Origin: an uncultured Eubacteriales bacterium
GTDB lineage: Bacteria; Bacillota; Clostridia; Oscillospirales; Acutalibacteraceae
Length of the DNA stretch: 33,648 nt
NCBI GenBank assembly: GCA_900314795.1
Contig: OMWP01000024.1
Location: 1 to 33,648 of the forward strand
Reading direction: 5' to 3'
The notes beneath the pieces are model-generated. The model ran no database searches and was not told the origin of the DNA. It worked only from the letters and a program-made list of their open reading frames with translations. A program made the translations under genes and the position numbers. The first letter of the stretch is position 1; each line of letters opens with the position of its first letter. This document shows positions 1 to 6,995 of the stretch, in pieces.

Positions 1-105
1 TAACAGATCGGAGAGTTTTTGTATAACTTTCGACGCGCACCCGCATAGCGGGTGGTTGTTTGTACCGCTCTGGCGAGCGGCACTGTCTAAAGACATTAAG
101 CACAG
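1..105. other. non-coding DNA at window edge
   Basis: No convincing gene. Two short hairpins are visible: ACCCGC/GCGGGT near 40-53 and CCGCTC/GAGCGG near 65-80. The stretch TGTTTGTACC (about 58-67) also occurs in the tRNA-Pro repeat units around 29350, but ten bases is too little to call homology. This may be the 3-prime region of a gene or RNA lying before the window. Confidence 0.3.
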
Positions 106-134
106 AAAGCCCGATTTCTCATCGGGCTTTTTTT
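106..134 (+). terminator. intrinsic terminator
   Basis: A 10-bp perfect stem AAAGCCCGAT / ATCGGGCTTT (106-115 and 121-130) with loop TTCTC is followed by a T run. It ends a transcript that enters from before the window. Confidence 0.85.
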
Positions 135-192
135 ATGATACAGTCGTATGATTGGGGACATCTACTTATCTTTTATGAAAGGGTCAATGCCG

Positions 193-402
193 ATGAAAAG
201 AAGCTCTATTCTGCGTAATACTTTTTTTGCGCAGCTCATTGCGTTTATTATTTCATCCCTTACGCAATCAATCGGCTCATTGATCGACGGCGTTGAAAAG
301 TACGAGATCGAATTCAACTATAATGGATATGAATACGAATATGATATCGATGCGAAAACCGGTACGATTTTAGAAAAGGGTAAAGAGTTAATCAACGATT
401 AA
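193..402 (+). CDS. small protein with a partial PepSY-like C-terminal domain, probably decayed
   Basis: The C-terminal half (YEIEFNYNGYEYEYDIDAKT) is the second half of a PepSY domain: the YEVEF strand, then YEYDIDAKTG, a pattern common in Clostridia. The first half of the domain (the helix usually rich in A, E and K) is missing and is replaced by a hydrophobic stretch, FFAQLIAFIISSLTQSI. That could be a membrane segment or out-of-frame remains. I chose the ATG at 193 because AAAGGG (178-183) sits nine bases upstream; the frame is open back to an ATG at 148. Strong hairpin terminators stand on both sides, so it would be transcribed alone, and I see no good promoter. It is either a very small membrane-anchored PepSY protein or a pseudogene fragment. 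Confidence 0.4.
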   Translation: MKRSSILRNTFFAQLIAFIISSLTQSIGSLIDGVEKYEIEFNYNGYEYEYDIDAKTGTILEKGKELIND

Positions 403-415
403 CAATATTAGTGCA

Positions 416-467
416 CGGGGCGTATAACCGCTATAGCTGCGGTTATACGCCCCGTTTGACTTTTTTT
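416..467 (+). terminator. strong intrinsic terminator
   Basis: A perfect 16-bp stem (416-431 and 439-454) with a 7-base loop is followed by TTTGACTTTTTTT. The tail also supplies the -35 box of the next promoter. Confidence 0.85.
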
Positions 468-484
468 GTGAAATGGACTATAAT
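456..484 (+). promoter_or_regulatory. sigma-A promoter of the SecB-like gene
   Basis: TTGACT (456-461), a 17-bp spacer and TATAAT (479-484). The -35 box lies in the T-tract of the preceding terminator. The leader to the ATG at 598 is about 105 bases. Confidence 0.75.
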
Positions 485-597
485 ATACCCGAATTCGTAG
501 TTTCATGAGCTGATTGAAATAGAATGGATTCGCCGCAATGCTGTACGTTTGTAATACGTTATGGTATTGACTTTGTTCCAATAAGGAGTAACCCGTT

Positions 598-996
598 ATG
601 TCAACAGTTAATTTACAGGCTTATAAAGTAGATAAAATCGAGTTTGCGAACACCTTGGAGAACGGCACCAAGATATCTTTGGGAAATAAATATTCCTATC
701 AGGTGCAGTATGCCAACAACAAAAACGTAGCAAAGGGCACCTTTGATATCGAAGTCCACGATAAAGAGAATCCCGAGGCGTTCAAGATCCATGTTGTCAT
801 CGTCGGCATTTTTGCGTATAAGGAAGGTGAGAAGAAGGAGCTGATCCACACCGAGACCTTCAAGGCGTTGTTCCCGTATGCCAAGGCGTTGATCACCACC
901 GTGACCGCCAACTGCGGCATCCAGCCGGTCATGATCCCGAATATCGACATCGATAACCAGGAGATCTATCGCATCGATAATCCTGAGAAGCAGTGA
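598..996 (+). CDS. SecB-like chaperone family protein
   Basis: A 132-residue protein with the SecB-type layout: N-terminal beta strands with alternating charged and hydrophobic residues, then a C-terminal signature LFPYAKALITTVTANCGIQP with a following P-N-I-D-I. In SecB this is the LFPYAR...G..P...P.NF segment that packs the helices of the tetramer. SecB keeps preproteins unfolded for SecA in proteobacteria; Gram-positive homologues are usually described as SecB-like chaperones, some tied to toxin-antitoxin systems. No toxin-antitoxin pair is adjacent here: the gene is monocistronic between its own promoter and the terminator at 1063. The start is fixed by AAGGAG (582-587) before the ATG. 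The fold assignment is by motif; the substrate is unknown. Confidence 0.7.
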   Translation: MSTVNLQAYKVDKIEFANTLENGTKISLGNKYSYQVQYANNKNVAKGTFDIEVHDKENPEAFKIHVVIVGIFAYKEGEKKELIHTETFKALFPYAKALITTVTANCGIQPVMIPNIDIDNQEIYRIDNPEKQ

Positions 997-1062
997 TTAA
1001 TTTCATACGATCTGTATGAGTATTCACAAATTATTTCGTTCTTAGTATCTGAATATGTGTAG

Positions 1063-1093
1063 GGGAGGGCATGGTGTCCTCCCTTGTCTTTTT
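1063..1093 (+). terminator. intrinsic terminator
   Basis: A 9-bp stem GGGAGGGCA / TGTCCTCCC (one G-U pair) with loop TGG is followed by TTGTCTTTTT. It ends the SecB-like transcript. Confidence 0.75.
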
Positions 1094-1096
1094 CGA

Positions 1097-1125
1097 TTGA
1101 CAAACTTAAATTGATATGGTATACT
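1097..1125 (+). promoter_or_regulatory. sigma-A promoter of tRNA-Gly
   Basis: TTGACA (1097-1102), a 17-bp spacer, TATACT (1120-1125), ending 13 bases before the tRNA. Confidence 0.85.
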
Positions 1126-1138
1126 ATAACCAAATAAT

Positions 1139-1212
1139 GCAGATGTAGTTTAGTGGTAGAACTTCAGCCTTCCAAGCTGACCGTGTGGGTTCGATTCCCA
1201 TCATCTGCTCCA
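1139..1212 (+). tRNA. tRNA-Gly (anticodon TCC)
   Basis: A full cloverleaf: acceptor GCAGATG / CATCTGC, anticodon stem TCAGC / GCTGA with loop CTTCCAA (TCC), T-loop TTCGATT, discriminator T and encoded CCA. It decodes GGA. It has its own promoter and a UUCG-loop terminator. Confidence 0.95.
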
Positions 1213-1220
1213 TAGAATAA

Positions 1221-1248
1221 GGAGTACCATTCGTGGTGCTCCTTTTTT
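1221..1248 (+). terminator. terminator of tRNA-Gly
   Basis: A 9-bp stem GGAGTACCA / TGGTGCTCC with loop TTCG is followed by TTTTTT. Confidence 0.9.
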
Positions 1249-1264
1249 ATCAAACAATCTAAGG

Positions 1265-1292
1265 TCAGATGATGGAAATCGAAGGCGTATGC
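1265..1292 (+). repeat. inverted copy of the tRNA-Gly 3-prime half (remnant of tRNA-linked element)
   Basis: Bases 1265-1282 (CAGATGATGGAAATCGAA) are the reverse complement of tRNA-Gly bases 1190-1207 with one mismatch in 18. They run directly into GGCGTATGCC, resembling the GGCGACCGTGCC that follows the inverted tRNA copy behind tRNA-Ser (11962) and tRNA-Pro. The rest of the element (core hairpins, direct CCA-end copy) is not visible before the next gene at 1407. Confidence 0.65.
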
Positions 1293-1406
1293 CGACGATT
1301 TAATGCTAATAAATCTTTCTATAATTCCAAATTCGAATTAAAATCTTAACCGCAAATAATATAATACTCTATGGCTTTAATTTACTAAATTGCTAAAGGA
1401 GCGTAT

Positions 1407-2612
1407 ATGATTATGAGTAATGAAAGATTAGTCGGTACCGTTTCCCGCGGTATTCGTTGTCCGATTATCCGTACCGGTGATGATCTTGCGTCCATCGTGA
1501 CCGACAGCGTTCTGGCTGCAGCAGAAAGCGAAGGCTTTTCACTTCGCGACAAAGATGTGATCGCTGTCACCGAGTCGATCGTAGCGCGTGCACAGGGCAA
1601 TTACGCTACCGTGCAGAATATCGCCGATGACGTCAAAGCAAAGCTCGGCGGCGGTACTGTCGGTGTGATTTTTCCGATCCTGTCCCGCAACCGCTTTGCA
1701 ATTTGTCTGCGCGGTATTGCCATGGGCTGCAAAAAGATCGTCCTCATGCTGTCCTATCCGTCCGACGAGGTGGGCAATGAGCTGGTGTCCATCGACAAGA
1801 TCGATGAAGCAGGCGTGAATCCCTACAGCGACGTGCTGACCCTCGAGCGTTATCGTGAGCTGTTTGGTGTCAATAAGCATGAATTCACCGGCGTTGATTA
1901 TGTTGATTACTACGCGAATCTGATTAAAGAGAGCGGGGCAGAGGTAGAGATTATCTTTGCCAACCGCCCCAAGACGATTCTTGACTACACCGATACCGTG
2001 TTGACCTGCGATATCCACACCCGTAAGCGTACCAAGCGTATCCTCAAAGAGGCGGGCGCCAAGATCGTGCTCGGTCTGGACGATATCATGAACGCGCCCG
2101 TAGACGGCTCCGGCTATAACGAGAACTACGGTTTGTTGGGATCCAATAAATCGACCGAAGATACTGTCAAGCTGTTCCCGCAGAATGCTCAGCCGCTGGT
2201 GGAGGATATCCAAGCAAAGGTCAAGACAGCGACCGGTAAAAACGTAGAGGTCATGGTATACGGCGACGGCGCGTTCAAGGATCCTCAGGGTAAGATCTGG
2301 GAGCTTGCCGATCCGGTCGTATCTCCGGCGCATACCTCGGGTCTGGTCGGTACACCCAATGAGCTCAAGCTCAAGTACCTTGCGGATAACGACTTCAAGG
2401 ATCTGAACGGCGAGGAGCTGAAAGCGGCGATCTCTGAGAGTATCAAGACCAAGGACGCGAACCTTGTCGGCAACATGGCTTCTCAGGGCACGACCCCCAG
2501 ACAGCTGACCGATCTGATCGGCTCTCTGTGCGATCTGACCTCCGGCTCCGGCGATAAGGGCACGCCTGTTGTACTGGTGCAGGGCTACTTTGATAACTAC
2601 ACCAACGATTGA
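1407..2612 (+). CDS. CofE-like coenzyme F420-0:L-glutamate ligase family protein
   Basis: A 401-residue protein resembling the CofE/F420-0:gamma-glutamyl ligase family: an N-terminal VGTVSRGIRCPII beta segment, the conserved VTESIVARAQG motif near residue 55, GGTVGVIFPILSRNRF, and a C-terminal part with YGDGAFKDP and ASQGTTPRQLTDLIGSLCDL. CofE enzymes add glutamate to F420-0 using GTP and metal. Most Clostridia do not make F420 and no F420 gene is in this window, so the real substrate may be another acid. AAAGGAG (1395-1401) precedes the ATG at 1407 by five bases; the ATG at 1413 is an alternative start. It is monocistronic, with a double terminator after it. I see only a weak promoter (TATAAT-like near 1366). 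Confidence 0.75.
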   Translation: MIMSNERLVGTVSRGIRCPIIRTGDDLASIVTDSVLAAAESEGFSLRDKDVIAVTESIVARAQGNYATVQNIADDVKAKLGGGTVGVIFPILSRNRFAICLRGIAMGCKKIVLMLSYPSDEVGNELVSIDKIDEAGVNPYSDVLTLERYRELFGVNKHEFTGVDYVDYYANLIKESGAEVEIIFANRPKTILDYTDTVLTCDIHTRKRTKRILKEAGAKIVLGLDDIMNAPVDGSGYNENYGLLGSNKSTEDTVKLFPQNAQPLVEDIQAKVKTATGKNVEVMVYGDGAFKDPQGKIWELADPVVSPAHTSGLVGTPNELKLKYLADNDFKDLNGEELKAAISESIKTKDANLVGNMASQGTTPRQLTDLIGSLCDLTSGSGDKGTPVVLVQGYFDNYTND

Positions 2613-2630
2613 TATATAAAGAGAATAGGG

Positions 2631-2699
2631 GAGGGGCGTGATCTTGTACCATGCCCCTCTTAGTGTTGATGGCTTCCTGTTGAGGGGAGCCTTTTTTTT
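2631..2699 (+). terminator. tandem terminators after the CofE-like gene
   Basis: The first hairpin is GAGGGGCGTG / CATGCCCCTC (2631-2640, 2650-2659) with a poor T-tract. The second is GGCTTCC / GGGAGCC (2671-2677, 2685-2691) followed by eight T. Confidence 0.75.
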
Positions 2700-2720
2700 A
2701 TTTCAATTCTGTCATTCCTA

Positions 2721-2768
2721 TTGACAGAAAAACAAAACTGTGTTACTGTAGTAATACAATAATACAGT
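2721..2768 (+). promoter_or_regulatory. promoter with overlapping palindromic operator of the GntR gene
   Basis: TTGACA (2721-2726), 17 bp, TACTGT (2744-2749). Over the -10 box lies the inverted repeat GTGTTAC-TGTA-GTAATAC (2740-2757). A second nested inverted repeat, ACTGTGTTA / TAATACAGT (2737-2745, 2760-2768), extends it. GTATTAC-type palindromes are typical for YtrA-subfamily GntR repressors, so autoregulation is likely. Confidence 0.65.
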
Positions 2769-2781
2769 TAGGGGGAGTGAG

Positions 2782-3144
2782 ATGGATTGGCGGTTAGATA
2801 AGAAGAGACCGATCTGTCCGCAGATCTGTGAGAAGATCTGTGTATTCATCGCGTCCGGTGAGATCAATGCGGGAGATAGGCTGATGTCTGTGCGTGAAGT
2901 TGCATCAAGCGCTGATGTTACACCAAACACTGTGCAAAAAGCGTATGAGTCTTTAGAACAACAGGGGATTATTTATTCTAAGCGTAGTTCCGGGTGGTAT
3001 GTCAGTGATCGCGTGGATATTGCGAAAGATATCCTCACTAACTTGATTCATACTAAAACAGCTGATTATCTGAACGATATGCAAAACCTTGGCTTGGATA
3101 AAAAAGAGGTCATTGCTATTATTAAGAATCTTCGGTATTCTTAG
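2782..3144 (+). CDS. GntR-family regulator, YtrA subfamily
   Basis: A 120-residue protein with the short YtrA form: a GntR winged helix (ICPQICEKICVFIASGEINA, then GDRLMSVREVA, the recognition helix VTPNTVQKAYESLEQQG, and the wing IIYSKRSSGWYV) at residues about 8-75. A short helical tail follows for dimerisation, with no effector domain. These repressors usually sit in front of an ABC transporter operon and respond to cell-envelope stress. Here no transporter follows; the gene is alone and meets the recombinase gene tail to tail. The start is supported by GGGGGAG (2771-2777). The palindrome over its promoter suggests it represses itself; other targets must be elsewhere. Confidence 0.85.
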   Translation: MDWRLDKKRPICPQICEKICVFIASGEINAGDRLMSVREVASSADVTPNTVQKAYESLEQQGIIYSKRSSGWYVSDRVDIAKDILTNLIHTKTADYLNDMQNLGLDKKEVIAIIKNLRYS

Positions 3145-3145
3145 A

Positions 3146-3178
3146 CAAAAAACCCGCTGTTTTTGCAAACAACGGGGG
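3146..3178 (-). terminator. terminator of the tyrosine recombinase gene
   Basis: On the minus strand CCCGTTGTTT-GCAA-AAACAGCGGG is followed by TTTTTTGT. The plus strand lacks a T-tract, so it serves the minus-strand gene. Confidence 0.75.
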
Positions 3179-3186
3179 ATTATGTT

Positions 3187-4185
3187 TCATTTCCCGGATT
3201 TAGGTTTGACATGCGATAGGGGATTGCTCTTTGCGGCGGCTTCGATCTGGCGTGAATCGAGGTGTGTGTAGATCTCTGTCGTGCTCAGGCTCTCATGACC
3301 CAGCACATCCTTGAGTACGCGGATATCGACATTGCCGTGCTGATACATCAGCGTGGCGGCGGTGTGACGGAGCTTATGCACTGAATATCCCTGTGAGTCC
3401 AGACCGATCTTCTCGATGTATTTATAGACCATTTTCTGCACCATTTCACGCGAAATACGGCGCTTTTGCGCGGAGAGGAACAGCGCATATTTATCATCGG
3501 CGCGTACACCGTCCACAGGGCGCACCTTCATATAGGCTTCATACGCAGCCATACAGGCGTCATTGAGGTAGATGATGCGCTTTTTGCTGCCTTTACCGAT
3601 GATCTGAGCCGTGTGATCCGAGCGGATGTCCGTGTAATCCATCGAGACCAGCTCCGCCAATCGCATTCCGCAGTTCAGGAAAAAGGTCAAAATGCAGTAA
3701 TCGCGCTCTTTGTTTTTACCTTCAACGGCGTTGAGCAGCTCGATGCTTTGTTCGAGCGTCAAATACTTGGGGAGGGGATTCTTCTCGCGGGCGTTCGGAC
3801 GCTCCAGATCCTTGAGCGGATCTACCTGTAATAAATGCTTTTTGTTGGTCAGATAACTGTAGAAAGACTTGATACTGGTTGTTTTACGCGCCCGAGCCGC
3901 TTTATCATTCTTGCGGACGCGGAGCAGATAGTTCATGAACTCATACCCGTCCGTCAGCGTAACGGATGAGATCAGCGCCATATCTACGTCATCAACTTTG
4001 ATATCCTGAAAGGGTGTGTCCGAGGGGACAAGTCGCTTTTGCTTTTTGATAAAGCGAAAAAAAGTTCTTAGGTCATTGAAGTATTCATCCACCGTTGACG
4101 GCGAACGACCCTTGACGGTTTGCAGATAATACAAAAAATCTTTCATCGGCTCAGAGGCTTCGATCGCAAAATTACTTTTACTCAT
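3187..4185 (-). CDS. Xer-type tyrosine recombinase (integrase family)
   Basis: A 332-residue protein. The N-terminal SAM-like core-binding domain (residues about 8-125) carries FLYYLQTVKGRSPSTVDEY. The catalytic domain (about 138-320) has the full set: Arg175 in GMRLAEL, Lys199/Lys201 region GKGSKKR, His270 and Arg273 in HKLRHTAAT, His297 in LGHES, and the nucleophile Tyr306 in EIYTH. Length and layout fit XerC/XerD, which resolve chromosome dimers at dif, but a stand-alone integrase cannot be excluded. The frame is open 13 codons further up; I chose the ATG at 4185 because GGTGATTGT precedes it, the same spacing as cwlD. It is monocistronic with its own terminator. No dif site was recognised beside it. 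Confidence 0.9.
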   Translation of the reverse strand: MSKSNFAIEASEPMKDFLYYLQTVKGRSPSTVDEYFNDLRTFFRFIKKQKRLVPSDTPFQDIKVDDVDMALISSVTLTDGYEFMNYLLRVRKNDKAARARKTTSIKSFYSYLTNKKHLLQVDPLKDLERPNAREKNPLPKYLTLEQSIELLNAVEGKNKERDYCILTFFLNCGMRLAELVSMDYTDIRSDHTAQIIGKGSKKRIIYLNDACMAAYEAYMKVRPVDGVRADDKYALFLSAQKRRISREMVQKMVYKYIEKIGLDSQGYSVHKLRHTAATLMYQHGNVDIRVLKDVLGHESLSTTEIYTHLDSRQIEAAAKSNPLSHVKPKSGK

Positions 4186-4241
4186 ACAATCACCACATAA
4201 TAATATGAAATAGGAAACGCCCAAATTGTTTTGCTGATTTT

Positions 4242-4269
4242 ATTATACAGCAAAAGAGAGGGGCGTAAA
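4242..4269 (-). promoter_or_regulatory. possible promoter of the tyrosine recombinase
   Basis: On the minus strand TTTACG, 16 bp, TATAAT. The -10 box is perfect and the -35 weak. Confidence 0.45.
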
Positions 4270-4868
4270 TTCTTTATTAGAAGTATAAACAAAATTAATA
4301 TTTTATGTAATTTAGGGGAGGGTATTATCCTAGGAATAGCCCGAATACCGCGGCTTTAAGCCGTTTATAAAATAATAAGCGATTTACCGCAATTGCATCA
4401 TAATGTGAATCGCAATGCTTTTTTCTCTCAGTGTTTTAGGATATCTAAATCATCCTAGATTCAGTTTAATGATCTGTGGATTCGGATTTCTTACTGTTAT
4501 CCTTTATAGTTGTTTTATTTTATCGTCTCAGTTTTTTCTGAATGATGTTCTGTTCGTCTGAAAAAAACTGAGACGATAATTCTTTTACTATTTGCAAATG
4601 ATTTGTTGGTGTAGTGATACATCATAATAGTATTTATCAGTTTAAATAATTAAGATCGGCTAAGCCAATTAAATTTAGCCTAGCCGAGATTATTCAGTAA
4701 TATGGGGTTGCTACGTGTATTATTGGTGGTTATTGTTACGAATGCTCGTACATTGCACCGGATATATGATTATCATTGAATCATACCGGAAATTGATCAA
4801 TGATATTTCGATACTTCCAATCATCTCACCCATTCTTTTTTCTGCTGCTCCCCTATATTGTGAAATAT
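4270..4868. other. about 600-bp gene-free region with several hairpins
   Basis: No open reading frame, tRNA or known RNA recognised. It is AT-rich with several inverted repeats: TAGGAT/ATCCTA near 4437-4457, the long repeat at 4520-4580, CGGCTAAGCC/AGCCTAGCCG (4658-4687, good as RNA on the minus strand through G-U pairs), and CCGG-flanked arms near 4758-4790. It lies between two minus-strand genes. Confidence 0.4.
4520..4580. repeat. 61-bp inverted repeat, possible miniature element
   Basis: The arms TTATCGTCTCAGTTTTTTC (4520-4538) and its reverse complement (4560-4579, one extra A) enclose a 21-base loop. The outer ends lie next to TA on both sides, as for a small TA-targeting element. Neither strand has a convincing terminator tail. 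Confidence 0.6.
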
Positions 4869-5564
4869 TTAACAAAATATGATCCCGCCTATATCAGTTA
4901 GGTCATTATCGGATAGACTGACTACATTTGTACCGTATGATTCACAAAAGCTTTTGATCTGTTTTGAGTCTGGATGATGATTGATATTACCGCAGAAATA
5001 CACGGTTTTATTATCACGATCATAGCCCGATGCTCCGCCGAGAAAGCCGTATTCCGCTCCCTCGAGCTGTATACTCCCCTTCCCTATCGGGAGCACATCA
5101 ATATCAGTGTTCCGTAATGTGTTGACGATGCCGTTATCCGCAGTGATGATGGCATTATCCGCGATTGGAACACAGGAGCATTTGGCGTAACCTTGATTGA
5201 CGTTGATCAACTTGATACCATGAATTCGGCAATACTCTTTGACCTTTTCATCCAGTGAAGCGATCCTGCCGATCAGCTTACTGCCGCACTGTACGGCGCT
5301 CAAACAGGTATTATCGGGATATTTTCCGGTGAATCGATCGCCGCACGGTATCAGCCGATAATCGCAGGAAAGTGCATCAATTATCCGTTCACAGCATGAT
5401 AGAACAAATGCTGTATGATCGAGTATCAAACACTGTAAATCGGCGTGATCGCGTTCATACGGCATGTTACACGGTATTGTTTCACTCGGGATGACCTCAT
5501 ACCCGTATTCCCGCAGCTTTGTAGCAAACTGCGGATACTTTTCCGATAAGATCGCTTTATTCAC
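4869..5564 (-). CDS. DUF6873-type protein (predicted GME fold), translationally coupled to radA
   Basis: A 231-residue protein resembling the DUF6873 family, which is thought to have the guanidino-group-modifying-enzyme (pentein) fold. Conserved-looking segments are INVNQGYAKCSCVPIADNAI (with Cys residues), ITADNGI, and the Gly-rich GFLGGASGYD followed by VYFCGNINHHPD. Catalytic residues cannot be assigned from this alone. The start is GTG at 5564, because the reading frame upstream lies inside radA in another frame; the GTG overlaps the radA stop by eight bases (GTGAATAA), which implies translational coupling. A weak GAGG lies just upstream. It is the last gene of the radA transcript. The function is unknown, and a DNA-repair link is only suggested by position. 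Confidence 0.75.
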   Translation of the reverse strand: MNKAILSEKYPQFATKLREYGYEVIPSETIPCNMPYERDHADLQCLILDHTAFVLSCCERIIDALSCDYRLIPCGDRFTGKYPDNTCLSAVQCGSKLIGRIASLDEKVKEYCRIHGIKLINVNQGYAKCSCVPIADNAIITADNGIVNTLRNTDIDVLPIGKGSIQLEGAEYGFLGGASGYDRDNKTVYFCGNINHHPDSKQIKSFCESYGTNVVSLSDNDLTDIGGIIFC

Positions 5565-6921
5565 AGATCGCCTCAAATGCCTGCCGCACGTTTTTGACAG
5601 GGACGATCTCAACGCCGTTGATATCGGCGATATCCTTCCTGTTGTGGGACGGGATGATGATCTTGGTAAAGCCCAGTCGCACCGCCTCGCTGACGCGCTG
5701 TTGTACATGGCTGACGGAGCGGATCTCTCCCGCCAATCCGATCTCACCGAATGCGATCGCATTCTCATTGATGGGAACATCCTTGAGCGAGGAGATCAGC
5801 GCGATCGCGACCGCCAGGTCAACAGCGGTTTCATCCAGTCGGAGACCGCCGACAACATTGATATAAGCATCAGTGTTGTTAAAGTAGTACCCTGCGCGTT
5901 TTTCCAGCACTGCGATGATCATGTTCATGCGGTTGTAGTCAAAGCCCGTGCACATCCTGCGCGGATTACCGAAACCCGTAGAAGCTGCTAACGCTTGTAT
6001 CTCCGCCAAGATCGGACGGGTACCCTCCATCGCGCACGCAATACAGGTACCGCTGACGTTTTTGGGCCTGCCGGAGATCAGCATCAAGGAGGGATTCTCG
6101 ACCTCTTTGAGCCCTTCATCCGTCATCTCAAAAACACCGATCTCATTGGTGGAGCCATAACGGTTCTTGACCGCTCTGAGGATGCGATAGCTCATTTGTC
6201 TGTCACCCTCAAAGTGCAGTACCGCGTCCACCACGTGCTCGAGTACCTTGGGTCCTGCGATGGAGCCTTCTTTATTGACATGACCGACGATGATCATCGG
6301 AATATCCATGCTTTTGGCGGTTCGCATGAAGAAATTGGTCGATTCACGCACCTGAGTGACAGACCCCGGTGAGGAGTTCAGCTCCGAGAGCGACATCGTC
6401 TGGATAGAGTCGATCATCACGATATCGGGCTTGTCCTGTCGGATGGTCTCGCAAACCAGTTCCACATCGGTCTGCGTCAAAATATACAGATTTTCTGAAT
6501 TGACGCCGAGGCGTTCAGCACGCAGTTTTAGCTGTCGTTTGCTTTCCTCACCCGATACATAGAGGATCTTGAGAGCACGACCGAGGTATTCGCAGATCTG
6601 CAACAGGATCGTCGATTTGCCGATACCGGGATCGCCGCCTAAAAGAATCAGACTGCCCTTGACAATACCGCCGCCCATCACGCGGTCGAGCTCCTTGGAG
6701 CCTGTTTGATAGCGGATCTCGTCTGTCGTATCGATCTCACGGATATGCACGGGAGGCGCGTATGCAGTCGCGTGAGAGCGCGACGCGGAAGCGGTCTTAG
6801 TGGTATCCTTGATCTCTTCATTCATGGTGTTCCATTCACCGCAGGACGGGCATTTACCGTACCATTTGGGGCTTTCATAACCACATTCCGAACAGATATA
6901 TACACTTTTGATTTTAGCCAT
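5557..6921 (-). CDS. radA: DNA repair protein RadA
   Basis: A 454-residue protein of normal RadA length. An N-terminal four-cysteine zinc finger (Cys10, 13, 24, 27) is followed by a RecA-like ATPase with Walker A GGDPGIGKST (95-104) and Walker B IVMIDSIQ. The RadA-specific KNRYGS motif (252-257, usually KNRFGS) comes next, then a C-terminal Lon-protease-like domain. RadA is a DnaB-type motor that drives branch migration of recombination intermediates. The frame extends 14 codons upstream; the ATG at 6921 is preferred because AAAAAGGA precedes it and MAKIKSVYICSECGY is the usual family start. The next gene overlaps its stop. A palindromic repeat (6943-6992) separates it from cwlD. Confidence 0.97.
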   Translation of the reverse strand: MAKIKSVYICSECGYESPKWYGKCPSCGEWNTMNEEIKDTTKTASASRSHATAYAPPVHIREIDTTDEIRYQTGSKELDRVMGGGIVKGSLILLGGDPGIGKSTILLQICEYLGRALKILYVSGEESKRQLKLRAERLGVNSENLYILTQTDVELVCETIRQDKPDIVMIDSIQTMSLSELNSSPGSVTQVRESTNFFMRTAKSMDIPMIIVGHVNKEGSIAGPKVLEHVVDAVLHFEGDRQMSYRILRAVKNRYGSTNEIGVFEMTDEGLKEVENPSLMLISGRPKNVSGTCIACAMEGTRPILAEIQALAASTGFGNPRRMCTGFDYNRMNMIIAVLEKRAGYYFNNTDAYINVVGGLRLDETAVDLAVAIALISSLKDVPINENAIAFGEIGLAGEIRSVSHVQQRVSEAVRLGFTKIIIPSHNRKDIADINGVEIVPVKNVRQAFEAICE

Positions 6922-6942
6922 AATTATTATTCCTTTTTGTAT

Positions 6943-6992
6943 TGTCATTGCGAGGGATGACACATGCGTGTCAAGCCTGTAGCAATCTCAAC
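6943..6992. repeat. palindromic dispersed repeat, copy A
   Basis: It starts TGTCATTGCGAGG, has a central GACAC/GTGTC stem and ends GCAATCTCAACC. It is related to the three tandem copies at 8571-8726. The TCATTGCGAGG...GCAATCTC frame is a type of dispersed repeat met in many bacterial genomes. Confidence 0.8.
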
Positions 6993-6995
6993 CTA

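Noticed and set aside
1539-2333. 264-codon minus-strand frame
   Set aside because: It lies entirely antisense to the CofE-like gene, whose motifs are clear on the plus strand.
3187-4185. The tyrosine recombinase as integrase of a mobile island at the tRNA loci
   Set aside because: It is kilobases away from all tRNA repeats, has Xer-like length and domains, and no island boundaries or cargo genes are visible.
4270-4868. 6S RNA, RNase P RNA, SRP RNA or tmRNA in the long gap
   Set aside because: None of their characteristic conserved segments was found; only unrelated hairpins are present.
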